Below, in pieces: positions 53,649 through 62,697 of a stretch of 64,000 bases of DNA. The stretch is from Rhizobium sophoriradicis (GTDB taxonomy: Bacteria > Pseudomonadota > Alphaproteobacteria > Rhizobiales > Rhizobiaceae). The number at the start of each line of letters is the position of its first letter. The stretch's first letter is position 1. The position numbers were made by a program, and so were the translations under genes. The notes below the pieces were generated by a model. That model ran no database searches. It saw only the letters and a list, made by a program, of their open reading frames with translations, and had not been told where the DNA came from. The DNA lies in contig NZ_RQIH01000003.1 in assembly GCF_003939025.1 (NCBI RefSeq), positions 390,699 to 454,698 on the forward strand, in the 5' to 3' direction.

Positions 53649-54593
53649 ATGAAATCAATCTGTGTGGCGGCCGTCCTGGCCGCCCTGACGACGACTGCTG
53701 CCTCGGCCGAGACGTTCGGCGTCTCGATGCAGAGCTTCGACAACAATTTTCAGACCCTGCTGCGCGAAGGCCTGCAGGCAAGGGCCTCCAAGCTCAACGG
53801 CGTCAGCCTGCAGATCGAGGATGCGCAGACCGACGTTTCCAAACAGCGCAGCCAGGTCGACAACTTCATCGCATCGGGGGTCGATGCGATCATCATGACG
53901 CTCGCCGACACCTCGGCCGCCACCGGCATCAGCGAGGCGGCCCGAAAGGCCGGCATTCCGCTCGTCTACCTCAATCTCGAGCCGGAAAACATCGATAAGC
54001 TTCCGGAAAAGCAGGCCTATGTCGGCTCGAAGGAAACCGATTCCGGAAGGCTCGGCGCCGAGGCCGCCTGTGAATTGCTGAAGAAGAAGGGCAAGGCGAA
54101 CGACGCCCAGGCCTACATATTGATGGGCGATCTCGCGCATCAGGCCTCGCGCGACCGGACCTCTTCGGTCAAGGCGACGCTCGCGGCAGGCGATTGCAAG
54201 GGCGTGACCATCGCCGACGAGCAGACCGCCGCCTGGACCCGCACGAACGCCATGGATCTGACCACGAACTGGCTCACGGCAGGCCGTCCGATCGACGCGA
54301 TCTTCGCCAATAATGACGAGATGGCGCTAGGCGCCATTCAGGCGCTCAAGGCATCCGGCGTGTCGATGGACGACGTCATCGTCATCGGCATCGATGCGAC
54401 GCAGGACGCACTGGCGGCGATGTCGGCGGGCGATCTTGACGTGACCGTCTTCCAGAACGCCAAACAACAGGCGGCAAGCGCCGTCGACGCAGCCGTCGCG
54501 CTTGCCCACGGCAACAGCGTCGACAAGGAAGTCTGGGTGCCTTTCGAACTGGTCACGCCTCAGAACATGACCGAATACGCCAAGAAGAACTGA
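53649..54593 (+). CDS. mocB: Periplasmic sugar/inositol (rhizopine)-binding protein, MocB-like
   Basis: The 314-residue protein has a signal peptide (MKSICVAAVLAALTTTAASA) and a type I periplasmic-binding fold: GVSMQSFDNNFQTLLREGLQ, SQVDNFIASGVDAIIMTLAD, AIFANNDEMALGAIQALKAS, and the closing LVTPQN. GGGAGG precedes the start. It resembles ribose/myo-inositol/rhizopine-binding proteins (MocB, IbpA). No ABC ATPase or permease gene adjoins it, so it must use a transporter encoded elsewhere. The symbol is by context and similarity, not proven. Confidence 0.75.
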   Translation: MKSICVAAVLAALTTTAASAETFGVSMQSFDNNFQTLLREGLQARASKLNGVSLQIEDAQTDVSKQRSQVDNFIASGVDAIIMTLADTSAATGISEAARKAGIPLVYLNLEPENIDKLPEKQAYVGSKETDSGRLGAEAACELLKKKGKANDAQAYILMGDLAHQASRDRTSSVKATLAAGDCKGVTIADEQTAAWTRTNAMDLTTNWLTAGRPIDAIFANNDEMALGAIQALKASGVSMDDVIVIGIDATQDALAAMSAGDLDVTVFQNAKQQAASAVDAAVALAHGNSVDKEVWVPFELVTPQNMTEYAKKN

Positions 54594-54653
54594 TCCTCCC
54601 CGGCCGGCGTCACCTCCTCACGAGCGCCGGCCGCTCTTTTTATGGAGTACGCC

Positions 54654-55859
54654 ATGGACGGTATCGTCATTATCGGTGCGGGCGAGTCCGGGACCCGGGC
54701 GGCCTTTGCACTGCGCGAAGCAGGCTATCGCGGATCCGTCACGCTGGTCGGCGCCGAACCCCATCTGCCCTATGAACGGCCGCCCCTGTCGAAAACCGTC
54801 GACGGTGCTGTGCAGATGAAGCTGATCTGCGCGGCGGATGCGCTTGATGCAGCAGGCATCACCTATCTCAAGGGTTTGTCGGCCACCAGGCTGGATGCCG
54901 ACGCCGCGACCGTGACAGTAAGCGACGGTCGGATATTGCGTTACGAAAAGCTGCTTCTGACCACCGGCGCACGGCCGAGACGGCTTGCCTGCCCCGGCGC
55001 CGAGCGTGCACTCGACTTCCGCACCCACGCCGACGCCGAAGCGATCTTCGCCAACATCACCCCCGGCCGGAGTGTCGCGATCATCGGCGCGGGTCTGATC
55101 GGGATGGAGCTCGCATCGGTGCTTCGCAGCAGAAACGTTGCGGTCAGCGTGATCGAAGCCGCGCCCAAGCCCTTGGGCCGCGCAGTCCCTGCCCGCTTTG
55201 CCGACAAGCTGCACATCAGACATGCCGCCGAAGGCGTGCGTTTTCATTTCGATCGGGCTGTGGCGGCAATCGGCGACGATGGCGTCACCTTGACCGACGG
55301 CAGCGTGGTGCCCGCCGATCTCGTCGTCAGCGCGATCGGGGTCCTGCCTGACATCGCCCTGGCGGAAGCGGCTGGACTGGCCACCGGCAATGGCATTCTG
55401 ACGGATGCCTATCTTCGCACCGGCGCGCCGAACATCTATGCGGCAGGCGATTGCGCGGCGGTCGCCCAACCGGCCGGAGGACATATCCGCTATGAAAGCT
55501 GGCGCAACGCCAGAACGCAGGCCGAGACCGCGGCGCGGAACATGGCCGGCACCGCCGAGGCGTTTGCCGCCATTCCCTGGTTCTGGTCCGACCAGTACGA
55601 TCTGGGCCTGCAGGTGGCGGGGCAGCCGCAGCCCGCCCATCAGACTGTCCGGCGCTTGATACCGGCGGGCGAGCTCGAATTCTATCTCGACGATGGCCGC
55701 CTCGTGGCGGCCGCCGGCCTTGGTATCGGCAATGGCCTGGCCAAGGATATCAAGCTTGCCGAACTGCTGATTGCCGCAGGTGTCAGTCCCTCGCCCGCGG
55801 CGCTGGCAGACCCGAGCGTCAACCTCAAGATGCTTCTGAAAAGCGCGCGGGCCGCATGA
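54654..55859 (+). CDS. mocF: MocF-like FAD-dependent ferredoxin reductase
   Basis: The 401-residue protein has FAD motif IVIIGAGESGTRAAFALREA, YERPPLSKT, an NAD(P)H motif SVAIIGAGLIGMELASVLRS, and the C-terminal FAD contact YAAGDCAAV. It belongs to the rubredoxin/terpredoxin reductase group, pairing with Rieske or ferredoxin partners in oxygenase systems. GGAG precedes ATG 54654. Its stop overlaps the next start by 4 bases. Confidence 0.88.
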   Translation: MDGIVIIGAGESGTRAAFALREAGYRGSVTLVGAEPHLPYERPPLSKTVDGAVQMKLICAADALDAAGITYLKGLSATRLDADAATVTVSDGRILRYEKLLLTTGARPRRLACPGAERALDFRTHADAEAIFANITPGRSVAIIGAGLIGMELASVLRSRNVAVSVIEAAPKPLGRAVPARFADKLHIRHAAEGVRFHFDRAVAAIGDDGVTLTDGSVVPADLVVSAIGVLPDIALAEAAGLATGNGILTDAYLRTGAPNIYAAGDCAAVAQPAGGHIRYESWRNARTQAETAARNMAGTAEAFAAIPWFWSDQYDLGLQVAGQPQPAHQTVRRLIPAGELEFYLDDGRLVAAAGLGIGNGLAKDIKLAELLIAAGVSPSPAALADPSVNLKMLLKSARAA

Positions 55860-56689
55860 CGCAGAAGCTGCTCATCTTCCAGTCGCTCTGGGCCATGGAG
55901 CGCCGGCACACGGACGGATTCGAGCGCACACTTGACGAGAACATCGCGATGATTCGCCAGGCGGGCTTCGACGGCATCAGCGCGCATTACACCAACCGCC
56001 GGGATGTCGTTTTGCTGAACGAGACGCTCCGAGGCAGCGGGCTGAAGATCGAGGCGGTCTGCTTTCCCCGCTCAGTCGAGGATCTGCGGCTGCCGCTGGA
56101 GCTTGCCGCGGCCTTTCCCGTCAGCCACGTCAACCTGCAGCCCGATATCCGCCTCCGCCGCGTCGAGGCTTGCCTGCCGCTCCTCGACGGTTGGATGCGG
56201 CTCGCCGAAGATGCCGGCATTCCGGTCTTCATCGAAACCCATCGCGACCGGATGACGACGGACCTGTTCTTCACATTGGATCTGCTCGACCGGCGTCCCG
56301 AACTGCCGCTGTTGGCCGATCTGTCGCATTTCCTGGTCGGCCGCGAATTCGCCTTTCCGGTCGATGAGGAAAACCACGCCCATGTCAGGCGCGTCCTGCA
56401 GAATGCCCATGCATTTCATGGTCGCGTCGCCTCACGCGAACAGGTACAGATCGAAATCGCCTTTCCGCACCACCGGCCATGGGTCGATCTCTTCCTGCAA
56501 TGGTGGGAGTATGGTTTTCGCCATTGGCGATCCCGTGCCGCCGATGACGCCGAGCTGGTTTTTACCTGCAAGCTAGGTCCCAAACCCTATGCGATCACCG
56601 GCAGAGACGGCAACGATTCGACAGACAGATGGGCCGAGGCTCTGGCGCTGCGCCAGATGGTGCGTGAATTGTGGGATGCCTTTGGCTGA
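55856..56689 (+). CDS. Xylose-isomerase-like TIM-barrel protein
   Basis: The 277-residue protein has the AP-endonuclease-2/xylose-isomerase-like barrel pattern: ENIAMIRQAGFDGISAHY, PVSHVNLQPD, GIPVFIETHRDRMTTD with metal-site Glu and His, LPLLADLSHFLVGREF, and a C-terminal helical tail. It overlaps mocF by ATGA. In rhizopine and inositol pathways such proteins (MocC, IolE, IolI) act as isomerases or dehydratases. Its metal-binding Glu/His/Asp set is visible, but the exact reaction is not assigned. Confidence 0.75.
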   Translation: MTQKLLIFQSLWAMERRHTDGFERTLDENIAMIRQAGFDGISAHYTNRRDVVLLNETLRGSGLKIEAVCFPRSVEDLRLPLELAAAFPVSHVNLQPDIRLRRVEACLPLLDGWMRLAEDAGIPVFIETHRDRMTTDLFFTLDLLDRRPELPLLADLSHFLVGREFAFPVDEENHAHVRRVLQNAHAFHGRVASREQVQIEIAFPHHRPWVDLFLQWWEYGFRHWRSRAADDAELVFTCKLGPKPYAITGRDGNDSTDRWAEALALRQMVRELWDAFG

Positions 56690-56930
56690 GCCGGATTGAA
56701 CGAATATCGCACGGTAATTCCTTCTCTCGCGCCCCCCGCGGCGGCTCTCTCAATGGCCGCCATCAACCTCGTCGCATCAGTTGCGGGCGTCCACAGCGGC
56801 GAACACGCCGGGCGGAGGTTTGGGGATTGTTAATCAGAAATGCCTAATGTAAATCTTAACGAGCACAAGTTGTGCAGGAGTAGAGTTGCTATAATATCTG
56901 GTAGGATATTCGATAGGGAGAGCCTCCTAC
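56690..56930. promoter_or_regulatory. Intergenic region with a possible promoter for the signalling locus
   Basis: TATAAT (56889-56894) lies about 38 bases before the ATG at 56931, but no well-spaced TTGACA-like box is present. CATCCTACATG-type ribosome sequence (GGGAGAGCC) precedes the start. No gene is seen. Confidence 0.35.
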
Positions 56931-58583
56931 ATGCGGAAAATTCCTGCTGCCCGTTTAGCCCTCGGAAAGCCGGAGGCAGAAGCTTCGAGCTTGATGGACC
57001 GGCTTTTGTTCTTTGACCGCGATTTCAATCCCATCGAGGATCTGCTCGGCAATGCGCTGCCCTCATACGTCAAACCAGCCGCCTCCTTCTGGGAGCATTT
57101 TCCTGAGCTGGACAAATCAGCCATTACGCGTGCTTTCCATTCACTGGATGATAATGCCCAGCCTTTGCGAATATCGGGCGAGCTCGGCGCCCCCGGCTCA
57201 CCCGGCCTGACGATCTACCGGATCGGCGACCTGTTTGCCGTGGTCCGATCCGAGGAACGGGCCGATGATGAGCGCGCAACACTTTTGCATCTCGCAACCC
57301 ATGATCCGCTGACCGGACTGCCGAACCGGCGCCAGTTCAGCGAAGACCTGACCGCCCTCTTGCAGGAAACCGCAGGCGCGAGCGAGACACTGTCGCTGAT
57401 GCAACTTGACCTCGACGATTTTAAACCCGTCAACGACACGCTCGGCCATGCCGCCGGCGACAAGCTTCTTCAATCGGCGGCAAGGCGTATCCTAGCCTGC
57501 CTTTCCAGCGATGACAGAGCCTATCGGCTGGCCGGTGACGAATTCACGGTGATATCGGTGGGCTCGGGACATCCGGCCAGAGCCCATCGTTTGGCGGACG
57601 ATCTGGTTGCTGCGTTCAAAAAGCCATTCACGATCAACGGCATCGCAGTCTTTGTCGGCACCAGCATCGGCATATCCACGGCTCCATCGGACGGTACAAC
57701 TCCGGAGGAGCTTATGAAGGCGTCCGACCTCGCACTCTACACCGCCAAGAAAGATGGGCGCGGTCGGGCAAAAGCCTTTAACCCGGCAATGCTTGAACTG
57801 CTGGAGCAGCGGGAACTGCTGCGCCGCAGCCTGCGCATGGCCCTGGTGCAACAGCAATTTTATGTCGAATACCAGCCCATCGCCGAGGGCGGCTGCATCG
57901 TCGGCTTCGAAGCGTTGCTGAGATGGCACCATCCCCTGCTCGGGAAGATTCCGCCGGCGTCGTTCATTCCGATGGCCGAGGCCGATGGAATGATGCCCGA
58001 GATCGGCGCGTGGGTCTTGGAGCAGGCATGCCTTGAGGCGATGAAGTGGCCCGAGAACTACATCGTTGCCGTCAATCTGTCCGCGGCTGAATTCCTGACA
58101 AGCGGCCTCACCGACCGGATTTCCCAGACGCTGGATCTTGTCGGACTTCCGCCCGAACGTCTGGAGCTCGAAATAACCGAAAGCGTTCTGCTCGAGCGCA
58201 CCGTCAACAACATCGACACCCTGAACACTCTCAATGTGCTGGGCATCCGAATTTCTCTTGATGATTTCGGGACGGAATATTCGTCCCTGAGCTATCTGAA
58301 AACATTTCCTTTCGATACGATCAAAATCGACAAATACTTTATCACCGATCTCGAAACCGATCTGAAAAGCCAGGCAATCGTCCGATGCATCGTCAACCTT
58401 GCACATGACCTCGACATGCAGGTGACAGCCGAGGGGGTCGAGACGCGAGGTCAGGCGGCATGGTTGCACAGCGTCGGCTGCGACAGGCTGCAGGGCTATC
58501 TGGTGAGCAGGCCGCTTCCCGTGGAGGCGATTGACGAATTCATTACCCGCGCGGACGCATCCAAGATCCACGCTCGACAATAG
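56931..58583 (+). CDS. GGDEF-EAL c-di-GMP turnover protein
   Basis: The 550-residue cytoplasmic protein starts with a short sensory segment (~115 residues). A GGDEF domain follows (THDPLTGLPNRRQFSEDLTA, LDLDDFKPVNDTLGHAAGDK), with the active-site RLAGDEFTVI in the permitted AGDEF form. The EAL domain contains FEALLRWHHP, AVNLSAAEF, ELEITESVLLER, DDFGTEYSSLSYL, KIDKYFI and TAEGVET. All EAL metal and catalytic residues expected from these motifs are present, so phosphodiesterase activity is likely and cyclase activity possible. It precedes the partner-switching operon by 75 bases and may be co-transcribed with it. Confidence 0.93.
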   Translation: MRKIPAARLALGKPEAEASSLMDRLLFFDRDFNPIEDLLGNALPSYVKPAASFWEHFPELDKSAITRAFHSLDDNAQPLRISGELGAPGSPGLTIYRIGDLFAVVRSEERADDERATLLHLATHDPLTGLPNRRQFSEDLTALLQETAGASETLSLMQLDLDDFKPVNDTLGHAAGDKLLQSAARRILACLSSDDRAYRLAGDEFTVISVGSGHPARAHRLADDLVAAFKKPFTINGIAVFVGTSIGISTAPSDGTTPEELMKASDLALYTAKKDGRGRAKAFNPAMLELLEQRELLRRSLRMALVQQQFYVEYQPIAEGGCIVGFEALLRWHHPLLGKIPPASFIPMAEADGMMPEIGAWVLEQACLEAMKWPENYIVAVNLSAAEFLTSGLTDRISQTLDLVGLPPERLELEITESVLLERTVNNIDTLNTLNVLGIRISLDDFGTEYSSLSYLKTFPFDTIKIDKYFITDLETDLKSQAIVRCIVNLAHDLDMQVTAEGVETRGQAAWLHSVGCDRLQGYLVSRPLPVEAIDEFITRADASKIHARQ

Positions 58584-58658
58584 TGCTTTAACGACTTTTC
58601 GCCATGCTCCTAGATCGCATGCAAATCTGGCGCTCCAGACAGACGAAAGGAGGGTGCA

Positions 58659-59165
58659 TTGGAAGAGGAAGCATCCCGCTTCGACGACCACGCATTTGTG
58701 CCGATGGTATCGCTGGAAATGAACGTTGCGGTGTTCAAATCTCAATGGCAGTTTTGCGACGAGATTACCGAATATCTCTCCGACATTCTCGGCCAGGGTC
58801 ACAGCGATCCCGCGCGGTACGCCAACTTTCTTTCAGTCGCGGCAAACGAACTCATCGAACTCGCTTTCCGCGCGACGAACGGACGGGGCAAGATAAGTTT
58901 CAGCCTCGCGCGCAGCGCGACCTACAATCGGCTGCGAATTGCGTTTCCCTGCGATGAGGAGTTTCGCCGCAAACACATGGAGGCAGGGTCAGGTGAAATC
59001 CAGCCTGGCCTCGACGACGGGTCCGGTCGCCTGGTCACGAAGTCCGATGGGGCTTTGCTCAGCAATTTGGCGACAATATTCGGCGCCGTCATCCACATCG
59101 AGAAAGACGGCGCGGACGGGATCGGCATCATTGCCGATTTCCCCTCGGCCGAGGATTTTCAATGA
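58659..59165 (+). CDS. Degenerate HATPase-like (slr1658-type) protein
   Basis: The 168-residue protein has the overall length and strand pattern of the HATPase-like proteins of bacterial partner-switching systems. Its N-box reads SVAANELIELAFRATNG, with Leu at the Asn position that binds Mg-ATP, and no glycine-rich GxGLG segment follows. It is therefore probably a pseudokinase or STAS-binding scaffold. TTG 58659 is the start because AGGAGG lies 6 bases upstream and no ATG fits. It overlaps the next gene by 4 bases. Confidence 0.7.
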   Translation: MEEEASRFDDHAFVPMVSLEMNVAVFKSQWQFCDEITEYLSDILGQGHSDPARYANFLSVAANELIELAFRATNGRGKISFSLARSATYNRLRIAFPCDEEFRRKHMEAGSGEIQPGLDDGSGRLVTKSDGALLSNLATIFGAVIHIEKDGADGIGIIADFPSAEDFQ

Positions 59166-60337
59166 ACCTGCTGTCCCTGCCCTTCACCGTGCGGTTTGAT
59201 CCGACAAATCAGGAGGTCGTGCTGTCCGGCAAGATGCGGCCCCAAAGTGCCGCTGAGATTGCCGATGCGCTCGAGCTAGTGCGGCAGAGTTTGGAAAAAT
59301 ACAGCGGCATCGTTTACCTGAACGTCAAACGCCTGACGCACATCAACATGACGGCCTTCACCGCTCTGTGCGATATCCTCGCGGCCGGCTGCCGAACGAG
59401 GCCGGAACGGAACATCAAGATCATTACCTCGAGCGTGATGGCATGGTCTGCTTCGCTATTCGAGATGCTGGCGGCATCGCTGCCGAACCTGTCGGTCGAG
59501 GTCTATGATTCGGCGTTTTATCCCGGACAGAGCTTTGTCGAGGACGAGTCGTTTATTCCCATCCTGCGCACGCAGACGAAAATGACCTGGAGGCATGAGC
59601 GCGAACTCTTGCCGCGCCACGGTCTGCGCAGCGGTGTTGCTGCCATGGCGGATATCTGCTGCGGCATCGGTGATTTCGCGACCTTGGTTCAGCGGGAATT
59701 CAAACCGGCCCGCCTTGTCGCGCTGGATCACTCCGTGCGCAGTCTCGACTATGCCCGCAGGGTCGCTGCCGACTTCGATCTGCAAGGCATCGAATACACG
59801 TATGGCGACGCCTCGCAGATGCTGCTTCGAGACGATCAGTTCGACTTTGTCACCTGCCGGCACTCCCTGCAGATTTTCGACCGCCCCGAGATGCTGCTGC
59901 GGGAGCTTTATCGCATCTGCAAGCCGGGCGGCCGTGTCTACATCACCAACGAAAAGAATTCGCACTGCCTGGGCGAGCCGCACGCCGAATCGATAAAATG
60001 GACCTACGAGGAAGTCGCCAAGCTTTTCAGCCACTTCGACATGGATGTCGAAATGGGACCGAAAAGCCGCCATCTTCTCCTCAACGCCGGCTTCGATGAC
60101 ATCAAGGTCGACTGCTTCATGGTTACGAATCTTGACGGCGACCCCCAGGACTTCGCGGACATCATCGAAGCCTGGGAAAATGTCTATGCAGGTGAGATGG
60201 CGGTGCGCCGCGGCGACTCACCAGATTTCATTCGCAGGTTCCGGCAGGGATTCAAGGATCACGTCTTTGCCGCTCTTCACCCCAAAGGTTATGCAGGCTG
60301 GCCGATCTGGGCAGCCTCTGGTCGAAAGCCGCTGTGA
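59162..60337 (+). CDS. STAS-domain/methyltransferase fusion
   Basis: The 391-residue protein has an N-terminal anti-sigma-antagonist-like STAS fold over residues ~8-125 (FTVRFDPTNQEVVLSGKMRP; GIVYLNVKRLTHINMTAFTA). Thr or Ser near the INMTAF turn is the candidate phosphorylation site. A class I SAM methyltransferase follows from residue ~145: MADICCGIGDFATLV as motif I, ARLVALDHSVRSLDYARR, YTYGDASQMLLRDDQFDFVT and LYRICKPGGRVYI. STAS domains fused to a small-molecule-type methyltransferase are unusual. The output could be methylation of a target controlled by phosphorylation. Adjacent genes overlap at both ends (ATGA, TGATG). Confidence 0.88.
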   Translation: MNLLSLPFTVRFDPTNQEVVLSGKMRPQSAAEIADALELVRQSLEKYSGIVYLNVKRLTHINMTAFTALCDILAAGCRTRPERNIKIITSSVMAWSASLFEMLAASLPNLSVEVYDSAFYPGQSFVEDESFIPILRTQTKMTWRHERELLPRHGLRSGVAAMADICCGIGDFATLVQREFKPARLVALDHSVRSLDYARRVAADFDLQGIEYTYGDASQMLLRDDQFDFVTCRHSLQIFDRPEMLLRELYRICKPGGRVYITNEKNSHCLGEPHAESIKWTYEEVAKLFSHFDMDVEMGPKSRHLLLNAGFDDIKVDCFMVTNLDGDPQDFADIIEAWENVYAGEMAVRRGDSPDFIRRFRQGFKDHVFAALHPKGYAGWPIWAASGRKPL

Positions 60338-62694
60338 TGGACGGGCACGTATCGAAGAGACCGATGGGACTGCGCTCGTTTCGAGCAAAGTTCATCCTGG
60401 TCGTCGGTGGCGCCGTCCTTTTCGACCTGCTGGTCAGCGGCGGCCTGGCACTTTGGAACGTTCAGAGGCTCTCGCGCGACGCGACGCTCGAAGTCGGCCA
60501 GGGCCTGGAAGCCGCGAGCCAGGAATACATCCGCACCTATGCCGATTCGACCGCAGCCCAGGTGAGCCTGCTCCTGCGGCAGGTTCACAACGACGTCGAC
60601 ACTCTGGCAGGCGTGCTCCAGGCGCAGATCGACAATCCCACCCGCAATTCCGACGTCGGCACAGCGATCGCCCGCACATCTCCCGGCAGCGTCAACCTGT
60701 CTTACGACGAGAAGGGGAAATGGTCTCAGAACGCGCCCGGCTCCGCTTCGGTCGTCAGCGTCTGGGGTTATCTGCTCGGACAGGACCATCAGCCAAGGCC
60801 CGACGTTGAGCGCGACATAGAGACAAGCGCAGTTCTCGATCTGGTTGCCCCGAGCCTCCTGCAGCACGGTGCTTCAAAGCTGCAGATGTACTACATCGGA
60901 CCGAAGGCACGACCGATCTTCAGGACGGCGCCCTACACCGACCAGGCCCAGACTTTCGATCGCCTCTACCCCGGGCACAACGAGGCCGATTTCTGGGACT
61001 TCTTTTTCCCCGGCCTCTATGAGTCCTGGCAAAGCTGGGCCAGGGACGCGAAAACGCGGCCCGTCGGCGACGACATCACCCAGACGGCGCCCTACACCGA
61101 TGCCATTACCGGCAAGCTGATCGTCAGTTTCTTTCATCCGCTCTGGACCGCCGACAGGAAGGATGTCGCCGGGACGGCCGGCGCCGATATTACGCTCGAC
61201 CAGCTCGCCCAGACGGTGGAAAATGTGAAAGTCGCCCAGTCCGGCTTCGGATTCCTGGCAATGTCCGACGGCAACGTGGTCGCAATCAACAGTACAGGCG
61301 AAAAGACGCTCGGCTTGGTTTCGGCGAGCGGTGCAAGCGGAACCGGCGTGACCGGGCTGGAGCGTTCGCTGAAAGGAAGCTCACAGCCGGCGATCGCGAA
61401 ACTGGCGCTCGACCGCGAACAGGGCATCCAGCACCTGCTGTTGCAGCGGGACGGCAACGAAGTTCCCTATATCGTCATCGTCAAGAAGCTGCCTGCGACC
61501 AATCTCTGGTCCAGCGGCCCGGTTCGGCAAGAGGCGATGCTGCTTGGGGTGGTTGTGCCGGAACGGGAAATCGACGCTTCCCTCTATGCCGCCCAGGCCA
61601 AGATATCCGAGGCCACCAACCGGATCGTGATCTACCAGATCCTCGCAATCCTGATGTCGCTGCTGATCGTGGCGATCGCCGTGTTTGCGGCTTCGAAACG
61701 CATAACGAGCGGCATCCGGGCCCTTGCGGGTGCCGCCAAACGAATTGAGGCGCAAGACTATTCGGTCCGGGTGGCGATATCGAGCAAGGATGAGGTTGGT
61801 GTTGCCGGCGAAGCCTTCAACCGGATGGCCGAACGGATCAGCTATCACACCGAAAATCTCGAGCAGCTGGTCGAGGAACGAACGGCCCAGATCGAAGATG
61901 CGAAGGAAGAGATCTCGGCGCTGAACGCCCAGCTCCAGCGGGAAAACCGCCGTCTCGGAACGGAGCTCGCCGTCGCCGAGAGAATCCAGATGATGGTTCT
62001 TCCGCTGCAACAGGAGCTCGAAGAATTTCAGGACATCGAGATCGCAGCCTATATGCGGCCTGCCGAAGAAGTCGGCGGCGATTATTACGACGTCCTGAAG
62101 AACGGCAAGCGGTTGAAGATCGGCATTGGCGACGTCACCGGCCATGGGCTCGAAAGCGGCGTGCTGATGTTGATGGTCCAATCCGTCGCCCGCGCTCTGC
62201 AGGAAGCAGGAAATACCGACGCCGTCGAGTTTCTGGCCAATTTGAACAGCGCCCTGTTCAAGAACATCGTCAGGACCAGGATCGACAAGCATCTCACGCT
62301 CGCCTTTCTCGACTATGACGGCAAAGAGATGATCCTGTCGGGCCAGCACGAGGAAGTCGTCATCGTGCGGGCAAACGGCGAGATTCAACGGATCGACACG
62401 ATGGAACTCGGCATACCGATCGGGTTGGAAGCCGATATTTCCGCCTTCATCAAAACCCGTGAAATAGCCTTCGAGAAAGGCGACCTGATCCTCCTGCATA
62501 CCGACGGGGTGACGGAAGCCGAAAACGATGCGGGAGAACTGTTCGGCATGGAGCGCCTGTGCAGGGAAGCGCTCCGCTTGAAGGATCAGAGCGCTGAGAA
62601 AGTCGTTTCGGAAATTGTCGCGACATTAATGCTCTTCATCGGATCCCAGAAGATTTACGACGACATCACGCTTCTCGCAGTGCGACATAGGTGA
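60337..62694 (+). CDS. Membrane PP2C-type (SpoIIE-like) phosphatase with Cache-like sensor and HAMP
   Basis: The 785-residue protein has helix 1 near residues 17-42, a periplasmic double-Cache-like region of ~380 residues (PYTDAITGKLIVSFFHPLWT), and helix 2 near 430-455 (IYQILAILMSLLIVAIAVFA). A HAMP domain (ASKRITSGIRALAGAAKRIE) and a coiled coil to ~550 follow. The PP2C domain has metal Asp in EVGGDYYDVLKNG, GIGDVTGHGLESGVLM, LILLHTDGVTEAEN and YDDITLL. This is the RsbU/IcfG layout, where the phosphatase dephosphorylates a STAS protein on stress or ligand binding. ATG 60337 is used, overlapping the upstream TGA by one base. Confidence 0.93.
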   Translation: MDGHVSKRPMGLRSFRAKFILVVGGAVLFDLLVSGGLALWNVQRLSRDATLEVGQGLEAASQEYIRTYADSTAAQVSLLLRQVHNDVDTLAGVLQAQIDNPTRNSDVGTAIARTSPGSVNLSYDEKGKWSQNAPGSASVVSVWGYLLGQDHQPRPDVERDIETSAVLDLVAPSLLQHGASKLQMYYIGPKARPIFRTAPYTDQAQTFDRLYPGHNEADFWDFFFPGLYESWQSWARDAKTRPVGDDITQTAPYTDAITGKLIVSFFHPLWTADRKDVAGTAGADITLDQLAQTVENVKVAQSGFGFLAMSDGNVVAINSTGEKTLGLVSASGASGTGVTGLERSLKGSSQPAIAKLALDREQGIQHLLLQRDGNEVPYIVIVKKLPATNLWSSGPVRQEAMLLGVVVPEREIDASLYAAQAKISEATNRIVIYQILAILMSLLIVAIAVFAASKRITSGIRALAGAAKRIEAQDYSVRVAISSKDEVGVAGEAFNRMAERISYHTENLEQLVEERTAQIEDAKEEISALNAQLQRENRRLGTELAVAERIQMMVLPLQQELEEFQDIEIAAYMRPAEEVGGDYYDVLKNGKRLKIGIGDVTGHGLESGVLMLMVQSVARALQEAGNTDAVEFLANLNSALFKNIVRTRIDKHLTLAFLDYDGKEMILSGQHEEVVIVRANGEIQRIDTMELGIPIGLEADISAFIKTREIAFEKGDLILLHTDGVTEAENDAGELFGMERLCREALRLKDQSAEKVVSEIVATLMLFIGSQKIYDDITLLAVRHR

Positions 62695-62697
62695 GAC

